Shown: positions 1 through 4,753 of the stretch, piece after piece
How the letters are laid out: every line of letters starts with the position of its first letter
Numbering within the stretch: position 1 is the stretch's first letter
Source: Phycisphaerae bacterium
GTDB taxonomy: Bacteria; Planctomycetota; Phycisphaerae; Phycisphaerales; SM1A02
Length of the DNA stretch: 5,920 bases
Reading direction: 5' to 3'
Assembly: GCA_016873375.1 (NCBI GenBank)
Contig: VGXJ01000119.1
Coordinates: forward strand, 1-5,920
The notes under the pieces: model-generated
Seen by the model: the letters and a program-made list of their open reading frames with translations, nothing else
Database searches by the model: none
Told to the model about the DNA's origin: nothing
Program-made: the position numbers and the translations under genes

Positions 1-16
1 GGACGGCACCAGCCGC

Positions 17-45
17 TTGCCCTACCGCGAACGCCCCGCTAACCT
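17..45 (+). promoter_or_regulatory. candidate sigma70-type promoter for rpmH
   Basis: A TTGCCC hexamer (17-22, four of six matches to TTGACA) is followed after exactly 17 bases by TAACCT (40-45), which keeps the three most conserved -10 bases (T, A and final T). This would start transcription near 52 and give a leader of about 30 bases before the rpmH start at 84. The rest of 1-83 shows no coding homology that I recognise. The match is weak and could be chance in GC-rich DNA. Confidence 0.3.
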
Positions 46-83
46 GTGTGGCTCGCCCTGTCGGGCCAACCACCGAGATCGCC

Positions 84-218
84 ATGCACTATCCCCACAA
101 GGTCAGCCGTACGAAGAAGGTCCGCTCGGTCGGTTTCCGCAGCCGCATGAGCACGCGCAAGGGCCGCAAGATCATCAACCGCAAGCGTCGCGTCGGCCGT
201 GCGATCCGCGTGCGCTGA
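84..218 (+). CDS. rpmH: 50S ribosomal protein bL34
   Basis: This 44-residue, very basic protein is bL34, a small component of the large ribosomal subunit that binds 23S rRNA. The family core is clear: a basic N-terminal stretch (SRTKKVRS, 8-15) leads into GFRSRMSTRKGRK (residues 17-29), matching the usual GFRARM.T..GRK block, then an Arg/Lys-rich tail (INRKRRVGR, 31-39). The length is normal for the family (about 44-47 residues). The N-terminus MHYPHK differs from the proteobacterial MKRTYQPS and resembles what I recall from planctomycetes. The ATG at 84 is the only sensible start; a weak GAGA at 75-78 is the only candidate ribosome binding site. The next gene, 48 bases downstream, is aroK rather than the usual rnpA. 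Seen: the motif and length. Inferred: the lineage. Confidence 0.93.
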   Translation: MHYPHKVSRTKKVRSVGFRSRMSTRKGRKIINRKRRVGRAIRVR

Positions 219-266
219 GCGGCCCGCCCCTCTCTGCATCCATGGTGCATCGCGCCGCCCCGTCGC

Positions 267-791
267 ATGCAACGCCTCATCCTGATCGGTCTTCGCGCCA
301 CCGGCAAGTCGTCGGTTGGCGCGGCGGTCGCTCGCCTCTCGGGTGGCACGTTCCTCGATCTCGATGATGCGGTGGCTTCGGCCGCGGGTTCCTGCTCCGC
401 GCATGATGCCTTCGTGGCACTGGGCGAGCCGGCCTTTCGTGCCCTCGAAGCAGCCGCCCTCGATGAGGCGCTCCGCACCTGCGCCCACACGGTGATCGCC
501 CTCGGCGGCGGGACGCCCATGGCGCCGGGCGCACACGCCATGATCGAGGCTGCGCGCGCGTCGGGCTGGCGGGTCATCCTGCTTGATGCTCCCGATGAGG
601 TCCTTGGTGAACGCATCCGCAAGGCACCAGGGACACGGCCGAGCCTGACAGGCGCCGCACCGGACCGGGAAGTCATGGAGATTCGCGCGCGACGGTGGTC
701 GACCTTCCAACGGCTGGCCGATCTGGTCGTGTCCACCGACTCCCTCGAACCGCGCGAGATCGCTCAGGGCATCGTGTCGGCGATCGACTGA
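267..791 (+). CDS. aroK: shikimate kinase
   Basis: It phosphorylates the 3-hydroxyl of shikimate with ATP, the fifth step of the chorismate pathway to aromatic amino acids, in the cytoplasm. It has 174 residues, a usual length for the family. Motifs in order: Walker A GLRATGKSS (8-16, with K14); DLDD (31-34), whose Asp31 and Asp33 fit the magnesium- and shikimate-binding aspartates; GEPAFRALE (53-61) with the shikimate-contacting Arg58; GGG (80-82) of the Walker B region; the lid arginine in RPSL (124-127); and a C-terminal Arg143 ahead of F147..LAD, corresponding to the R..PLY..AD motif. No catalytic residue is missing. The ATG at 267 puts the Walker A at the normal distance from the N-terminus, although no Shine-Dalgarno precedes it. 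It lies 48 bases after rpmH and may be cotranscribed with it. Its last 28 bases overlap the end of rnc on the other strand. AroK and AroL are not distinguished by sequence alone. Confidence 0.93.
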   Translation: MQRLILIGLRATGKSSVGAAVARLSGGTFLDLDDAVASAAGSCSAHDAFVALGEPAFRALEAAALDEALRTCAHTVIALGGGTPMAPGAHAMIEAARASGWRVILLDAPDEVLGERIRKAPGTRPSLTGAAPDREVMEIRARRWSTFQRLADLVVSTDSLEPREIAQGIVSAID

Positions 792-1795
792 GGCATCTGC
801 ACCTGCGGACCGGTCGGGCCGTCGATGACGAACCCAAGCTCCCGCAGCGCATGCAGCGCCGCGCCTTGCTCAGCTGCCTTCTTGCTCATCCCCCAGCAGC
901 TGGTGAAGCCACGATCGCCGATCTGCGCCCGGATCTCGAAGTTCTTCTCGTGATCGGGGCCACGCTCAGCCATGACCGAATAGGTCGGCGAGCCGAGTCC
1001 GGATTGCTGCGCAAGCTGTTGGAGCACGCTCTTGTAGTTCTCTTGGTGGCCGAGCTGCAGCGTGCGCTCGATGTGGGGCTCCATGTGACGAAGCACGAAG
1101 GAGCGCGCCGCCTCGGCACCGCCATCAAGGTAGATGGCGCCAACCAGGCTCTCGAAGAGCCCGGCGAGGACGCTCTTGGGCAGTTGATCCACGCTGATCA
1201 TGCCCTTGCCGATGGACATCATCCGATGGAACCCCGCTTCGCGCACCAACTGCGCGCACATCTCGCGGCTGACGAGGTACGACTTGAGCTTGGTGAGATC
1301 CCCCTCAAGTCGGTCCGGGTAGCGCTGATACAGGTGTTCGCAGATGATCTGCCCCAGCACGGCATCCCCGAGGAACTCGAGGCGTTCGTTGCTCACCATC
1401 CGAGTGTCGCTCACCGAGGCATGCGTGAGCGCAAGACGCAGGAGCGCAGCATCGGTGAAGCTGTGGCCGATCAGCGCGAATCGCCCGTCGTGCGGCGTGG
1501 TGCCTGGGCGAGGACGGCTTCCGGTCGCGGCGCGGCCTCGCTTGGCGCCCAGCGTCGGTGCAGTCGCACCCGATGGGCCGGTCTTTCGCATGGGCTTCGG
1601 TGTCGATGCCAGCTGGTGCGCCGCTGTCTTGGCTCGCTTGGCCGCATCCTTCGCTGCCGGCTTGCGTGCGGACTTCTTGGCGGGACCAGGGACCTTGGCC
1701 CCGGACACCTTGGCCCCGGACACCTTGGCCCCGGACACCTTGGTCACGGCTGACTTGCCCGCAGCCGGCGCCGTCGTCGATCGCTTGGATGGCAT
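764..1795 (-). CDS. rnc: ribonuclease III with long basic N-terminal extension
   Basis: RNase III cleaves double-stranded RNA as a dimer, in rRNA processing and mRNA turnover. The protein has 343 residues against the usual 220-250. Residues 1 to about 105 are a low-complexity Lys/Ala/Pro/Ser extension containing SGAKV three times (21-35). The catalytic domain follows (about 106-245), with the signature NERLEFLGDAVL (136-147) holding Glu137, Glu140 and Asp144, and FESLVGAIYLDGG (214-226) with Glu215. A double-stranded RNA-binding domain (about 253-320) carries GPDHEKNF (279-286) and SKKAAEQGAALHAL (304-317). A tail of about 20 residues follows. One oddity: the position of E. coli Asp114 is Gly212 here (LAGLFES, 210-216). 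The ATG at 1795 is the first start after the pilZ stop. A downstream Met (residue 69) would remove most of the tail, so the true start is uncertain. The gene lies 19 bases after pilZ and overlaps aroK by 28 bases tail to tail. Confidence 0.93.
   Translation of the reverse strand: MPSKRSTTAPAAGKSAVTKVSGAKVSGAKVSGAKVPGPAKKSARKPAAKDAAKRAKTAAHQLASTPKPMRKTGPSGATAPTLGAKRGRAATGSRPRPGTTPHDGRFALIGHSFTDAALLRLALTHASVSDTRMVSNERLEFLGDAVLGQIICEHLYQRYPDRLEGDLTKLKSYLVSREMCAQLVREAGFHRMMSIGKGMISVDQLPKSVLAGLFESLVGAIYLDGGAEAARSFVLRHMEPHIERTLQLGHQENYKSVLQQLAQQSGLGSPTYSVMAERGPDHEKNFEIRAQIGDRGFTSCWGMSKKAAEQGAALHALRELGFVIDGPTGPQVQMPQSIADTMP
1692..1743. repeat. 15-bp in-frame tandem repeat in rnc
   Basis: The unit accttggccccggac occurs three times without a mismatch (1692-1706, 1707-1721, 1722-1736). 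A partial fourth copy, accttgg (1737-1743), then diverges. It lies in the 5' part of rnc and, read on the minus strand, encodes repeated SGAKV pentapeptides (residues 21-35). Because the unit is five codons long, gain or loss of copies would keep the frame. It probably arose by recent slippage, as the copies are identical at synonymous positions too. Confidence 0.9.
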
Positions 1796-1814
1796 GGGAC
1801 GCTCGATGGTCGGA

Positions 1815-2183
1815 TCAAGCCATCATCAGGTAGCCGCGGTCGAGGTGACCAAGCAGCCGTTCCCGGTGCGACTCATCCTCGAACGAATCGACATGCAGCG
1901 CCATGCGGCGCGGCCCCGGATCATCGGCCTCATCGAAGAGTCGAACGACCCGGCCCGCCAAGCGCACCCAGCCGCCGGCACCAGGAAGCAGCAGTTCGAG
2001 GCTCAGGGGCTCACCCACCTTCAGGCCCTCGTCGAGTTCGAACCTCAGCCCGGTGGCCGAAATGTCGTACGCGTGGCCTTCGAGCGGAACACCAGAGCCG
2101 CCGGGAGTCTCGACGCGGACCTCCGTGTACGGAGCATGGACTCCGTAGCGTTCAGAGGTTCGTTGGTCGGCAAATGCGGTCAT
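1815..2183 (-). CDS. PilZ domain protein (putative c-di-GMP receptor)
   Basis: This 122-residue protein is essentially one PilZ domain, a beta-barrel that binds the second messenger cyclic di-GMP. Both nucleotide-binding motifs are present: RxxxR as RTSER (R8, R12) and DxSxxG as DISATG (D40, S42, G45). They are separated by the usual linker and first strand (VRVET, 22-26). Predicted strands follow at SLELLLP (61-67) and WVRLAGRVVRLF (72-83), then a conserved-looking MALHVDSFED (94-103) and a charged C-terminal helix. There is no output domain, membrane segment or signal peptide, so it probably acts by binding a partner. The start at 2183 is chosen because the RxxxR motif begins seven residues later. 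The frame stays open upstream to 2585, but that stretch has no PilZ character and lies antisense to the KARI-like gene. There is no clear Shine-Dalgarno. rnc follows after 19 bases, so cotranscription is likely. The partner and process are unknown. Confidence 0.85.
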   Translation of the reverse strand: MTAFADQRTSERYGVHAPYTEVRVETPGGSGVPLEGHAYDISATGLRFELDEGLKVGEPLSLELLLPGAGGWVRLAGRVVRLFDEADDPGPRRMALHVDSFEDESHRERLLGHLDRGYLMMA

Positions 2184-2318
2184 GGGGTCGTTATCGGTTG
2201 AGCAAGCCAGTAGCCTTGAGGGGTTCGGCGCTGAAACGCCGCATCCGACCTGAACTTGCCACGGTTTCGCCCATTTCCAACCGAATCGTGGTCCGACCGC
2301 TATGTTCCGTGGGCCACC
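2184..2318. promoter_or_regulatory. divergent intergenic region (pilZ / KARI-like gene)
   Basis: These 135 bases separate the pilZ-rnc unit (minus) from the KARI-uppP group (plus) and must hold promoters for both if the annotated starts are right. I could not find a convincing -35/-10 pair for either direction. On the minus strand a GATAAC hexamer (2192-2197) near the pilZ start lacks a good partner. The clearest structure is the small hairpin at 2226-2241. I see no terminator, riboswitch or peptide leader. Confidence 0.5.
2226..2241. other. small GC hairpin in divergent spacer
   Basis: CGGCG (2226-2230) and CGCCG (2237-2241) are perfect inverted repeats around a six-base CTGAAA loop. It lies 78 bases upstream of the KARI-like start and 43 bases upstream of the pilZ start. 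It could be an operator half-site pair or a leader hairpin. A five-base GC stem is easily produced by chance here. Confidence 0.35.
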
Positions 2319-3341
2319 ATGGGTCGCTCCGAGTGCCAACTTCTGCAGGATTCCGCTGGACTCTGGCTCGAAGCGTTGCAGGGGCAGACGGTCGCCATCA
2401 TTGGGTTCGGCAACCAAGGCCGCGCCCACGCGATGAACCTGCGTGACAGCGGCATCACCGTCGTCGTCGGCGGCCGGGCGGGATCCGCCGCACGCGACGC
2501 AGCTCGTCACGAGGGATTTCAGCAATTCGACGCAGCCGACGCCGCATCGCAGGCCGCGCTCGTCGCCGTCTGCGTGCCTGACCATGTGGCGGGTGGAGTG
2601 TGGTCGGCCGTGCAGCCGGCGATGCGCGCGGACGCGGTGGCCGGCTTCGTCTGCGGCGCGCCACTTCGATACGGCTTGGTGACGGCCCCCCCCGAGCGCG
2701 GCATCGTCATGGTCGCACCGAAGGGACCGGGCGCCACCCTGCGCATGCGGTTCACGATGGGCCAGGGCATTCCGGCACTAATGGCGGTGCACAGCCCTGG
2801 TGCGGATCCGCAGCGGACCCGTGCGCTTGCGCTGGCGTGGGCCGCGGGAATCGGTTGCGGACGCTCGGGCGTGATCGAGTCAACCGCAGCGATCGAGGCC
2901 GAGACCGACCTCTTTGGCGAGCAGACCGTGCTCTGCGGCGGCATGGTGCACCTGATGCAGGCTGCCTACGACGCCCTGGTATCAGCCGGCTACCCGCCGG
3001 AGATCGCGTACATCGAGTGCATCCATGAACTCAAGCAGGTTGCCGATTTGGTCTACGAGCATGGGATCGCCGGAATGCGCGAACGCATCTCGCCGACCGC
3101 TGCCTTCGGCATCGACGAAGCCGGCCCGGTGGTTGTTGACGATCGAACACGAGCGGCGATGCAGGGCGTGCTCGCGCGGGTCCGCGACGGCAGCTTCTTC
3201 GCAGCGCTCATGGCTGACCAGCGCGAGGGCGGCAGGCGGCTCCTCTCGGGGCGTACGGCAGCGACCGCCATGCCACTTGAGGATGCAGGCCGTACCGTGC
3301 GCACCATGATGCCATGGCTTGCCCAGGAGAACCGCCGATGA
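2319..3341 (+). CDS. ilvC: ketol-acid reductoisomerase-like protein (class I, divergent)
   Basis: KARI converts acetohydroxy acids to dihydroxy acids with NAD(P)H and Mg2+ in valine, leucine and isoleucine synthesis. The 340 residues fit short class I enzymes. The N-terminal Rossmann domain has VAIIGFGNQGRAHAMNLRDSG (25-45) and the cofactor-specificity loop GGRAGSA (51-57). The catalytic segment VAPKGPG (132-138, Lys135) follows. The helical C-terminal domain holds ETDLFGEQ (195-202; metal ligands Asp197, Glu201), YIECIHELK (231-239; Glu233, Glu237) and Ser258 in ISPTAAFG (257-264). The end, MMPWL, is typical. Odd points: the conserved HGF motif reads CGA (112-114), so the active-site His is Cys112, and the usual ISxTAEYG has become ISPTAAFG. 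The start at 2319 (ATG) gives a lead-in before the Rossmann fold close to the family norm; a TTG at 2256 would add 21 residues without recognisable homology. No other branched-chain pathway gene is nearby. It may be the real IlvC or a paralogue with another substrate, so the symbol is provisional. Confidence 0.8.
   Translation: MGRSECQLLQDSAGLWLEALQGQTVAIIGFGNQGRAHAMNLRDSGITVVVGGRAGSAARDAARHEGFQQFDAADAASQAALVAVCVPDHVAGGVWSAVQPAMRADAVAGFVCGAPLRYGLVTAPPERGIVMVAPKGPGATLRMRFTMGQGIPALMAVHSPGADPQRTRALALAWAAGIGCGRSGVIESTAAIEAETDLFGEQTVLCGGMVHLMQAAYDALVSAGYPPEIAYIECIHELKQVADLVYEHGIAGMRERISPTAAFGIDEAGPVVVDDRTRAAMQGVLARVRDGSFFAALMADQREGGRRLLSGRTAATAMPLEDAGRTVRTMMPWLAQENRR
3325..3330 (+). promoter_or_regulatory. 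Shine-Dalgarno site for uppP
   Basis: AGGAGA sits seven bases before the uppP ATG at 3338, inside the last codons of the KARI-like gene. It fixes the uppP start at 3338 rather than at an in-frame start candidate at 3314. It is the only strong Shine-Dalgarno match I find before any gene in the window. Confidence 0.8.
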
Positions 3342-4219
3342 ACCTCTTCGATGCCGTGATCCTCGGACTCGTCGAGGGCGTCACGGAGTACCTGCCGGTG
3401 AGTTCGACCGGCCACCTGCTGCTGACGGCACAGTGGCTGGGCCTGCGCTCGGATGAGGAGCAGCGCCGAGCCGTCGATGCCTTCTCGATCGTGATCCAGG
3501 GTGGCGCGATCCTCGCCGTGGCGGGCCTGTACTGGAGCAAGGTGCGCGGCATGGCGCACGCCTGCGTCGCCGTCACCGGTCTCGTGCGAAAGGCTGCCGA
3601 CCATCGTCAGGCGCTTCGGCTCCTGCGCAATCTCATGGTGGCCTTCATCCCGGCAGCCATCTTCGGGCTGTTGCTTGGTGACTGGCTCAGCGCCCGGTTG
3701 TTCAAGCCGCTGCCAGTCGTGCTTGCGCTGGCGATCGGCGGTGTGGCGCTGGTGCTGCTCGACAAGTGGGTCCGTGATCGGGCCGCCGATGAGCGTGGCA
3801 CTGAAGTCGACGGCAGCTCCCTTACCGTCGTGCAGAGCGTGCTCATCGGGCTCATGCAGTGCGTGGCGATGTGGCCGGGCACGAGCCGCTCCATGATGTC
3901 GATCCTCGGCGGACTCTCGGTTGGGCTTCGGCCGCGCGCCGCCGCGGAGTTCAGCTTCCTGCTCGGCTTGCCCACGCTGGGGACAGCCTGCGCCTACAGC
4001 CTGCTGAAGCTCCTTCGACAGGATGGCGGCATCGATCTTCTGGGTGGCATCATGCCGGTGGCCGTCGGCATCATCGTCGCTGCGGTGAGCGCCGCCTTGG
4101 CCATCTCATGGCTCGTGGCCTTCATCGGGCGCGGCGGATTCCTGTGGTGCGGACTCTGGCGCATCCTTTTGGCGGCGCTCGTCGGTTGGATGCTGTGGAG
4201 CGGCCGGATCGCGTTCTGA
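3338..4219 (+). CDS. uppP: undecaprenyl-diphosphatase (UppP/BacA family)
   Basis: This integral membrane enzyme removes a phosphate from undecaprenyl diphosphate, regenerating the lipid carrier for peptidoglycan and other envelope polymers; overexpression of the family gives bacitracin resistance. It has 293 residues, slightly longer than the common 265-280. The first active-site motif is EGVTEYLPVSSTGHL (13-27, with Glu13, Glu17, Ser23 and His26). The second is PGTSRSMMSI (180-189, with Arg184), followed by the conserved AAAEFSFLLGLPT. Hydrophobic segments lie near 1-12, 50-66, 98-114, 124-142, 163-179 and several in the C-terminal third, as expected for this multi-pass family. A charged cytoplasm-like loop (143-160, DKWVRDRAADERG) is normal in position. 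The ATG overlaps the preceding stop as ATGA and has a good Shine-Dalgarno, indicating translational coupling. All motif residues are present, so activity is expected. Confidence 0.93.
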   Translation: MNLFDAVILGLVEGVTEYLPVSSTGHLLLTAQWLGLRSDEEQRRAVDAFSIVIQGGAILAVAGLYWSKVRGMAHACVAVTGLVRKAADHRQALRLLRNLMVAFIPAAIFGLLLGDWLSARLFKPLPVVLALAIGGVALVLLDKWVRDRAADERGTEVDGSSLTVVQSVLIGLMQCVAMWPGTSRSMMSILGGLSVGLRPRAAAEFSFLLGLPTLGTACAYSLLKLLRQDGGIDLLGGIMPVAVGIIVAAVSAALAISWLVAFIGRGGFLWCGLWRILLAALVGWMLWSGRIAF

Positions 4220-4234
4220 CGGTAGCCTTCCCCG

Positions 4235-4753
4235 ATGCCGAGCCCGTTGACGCTGCTCACCCTGGGACTTCGCGCCCTCCTGATCAACATCGTGATCTTT
4301 GTGCTGCTCGCGGCAGCGCTGGCGTGGTATCTGGGCGGCAGCCTGCTGCCGGGCCGACAGACCGTGAACTTCCCGTCGTTCGAGTGGATGGGCGACGACT
4401 ACCACTTCAGGGTGATCGGCCACGGCACCACGCCGGAGCCGGTGCGCTGGGAACTGCTGCACACGCTGCCCAACGGTGACGAAGAGCGGCTGACGCTGAA
4501 TGTCGACGGCCGCTGGCGCAATGTCTGGGGACCGCTCGTGTACGACGGTGGTGTGCTCATCGGGCTCGAGGTCGAGGCGAGGGACGGCACCACGCAGTGG
4601 TGGGTCGCCCAGATCAATCGCGATCGTGCCGTGAAGACCCAGCAGGTCGAGGACCGGGGCATGTTGCTGCGTGTGCTCAGTGCCGCACCGCAGTTCGGGG
4701 TGGTGCAACCCGCAGCCGGCGATGCCGCGCGCGCAAGCGCACCTACGCCTTGA
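4235..4753 (+). CDS. hypothetical single-pass membrane protein
   Basis: I do not recognise this 172-residue protein. A hydrophobic segment at about residues 12-34 (LRALLINIVIFVLLAAALAW, then LGG) reads as an N-terminal membrane anchor or uncleaved signal. Few positive charges precede it, so topology is uncertain. Residues 42 to about 150 look like a compact beta-rich domain with many Trp residues (51, 72, 95, 99, 122, 123) and alternating hydrophobic strands such as LIGLEVEA. A low-complexity Ala/Pro tail (158-172) ends it. There is no Cys and no obvious catalytic motif, and no lipobox. It starts 15 bases after uppP with no Shine-Dalgarno, so it is probably in the same unit and may act at the envelope. 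Its last 11 bases overlap ligA tail to tail. It is supported as a real gene by tight spacing, an uninterrupted frame and a plausible fold pattern; the function is unknown. Confidence 0.7.
   Translation: MPSPLTLLTLGLRALLINIVIFVLLAAALAWYLGGSLLPGRQTVNFPSFEWMGDDYHFRVIGHGTTPEPVRWELLHTLPNGDEERLTLNVDGRWRNVWGPLVYDGGVLIGLEVEARDGTTQWWVAQINRDRAVKTQQVEDRGMLLRVLSAAPQFGVVQPAAGDAARASAPTP

Noticed and set aside
51..68. Possible terminator hairpin (gccctgtcgggc) before rpmH
   Set aside because: The stem is only four base pairs with no T-run, and it lies within the presumed rpmH leader.
39..736. Two long minus-strand open frames opposite rpmH and aroK
   Set aside because: They are Arg/Ala-rich shadow translations of two well-supported genes and show no motif.
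695..1753. Long plus-strand open frame opposite rnc (352 codons), with GHLGP repeats
   Set aside because: It is antisense to a clear RNase III gene, shows no family resemblance, and its repeat is the shadow of the 15-bp repeat. GC-rich codon use keeps such frames open.
1344..2201. Plus-strand open frame of 285 codons across rnc and pilZ
   Set aside because: It runs antisense through both the RNase III and PilZ coding sequences, with no recognisable domain.
2256..2318. TTG start 63 bases upstream for the KARI-like gene
   Set aside because: It would add 21 residues without homology before an N-terminus that is already long enough; the ATG at 2319 fits family length better.
2184..2585. N-terminal extension of the PilZ frame by 134 residues
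   Set aside because: The extra part lies antisense to the Rossmann region of the KARI-like gene, has no PilZ features, and would remove the divergent promoter region.
4106..4708. Minus-strand open frame of 200 codons opposite uppP and the small membrane gene
   Set aside because: It is antisense to the uppP C-terminus and has no domain. The His/Gln/Arg-rich composition is typical of a shadow frame.
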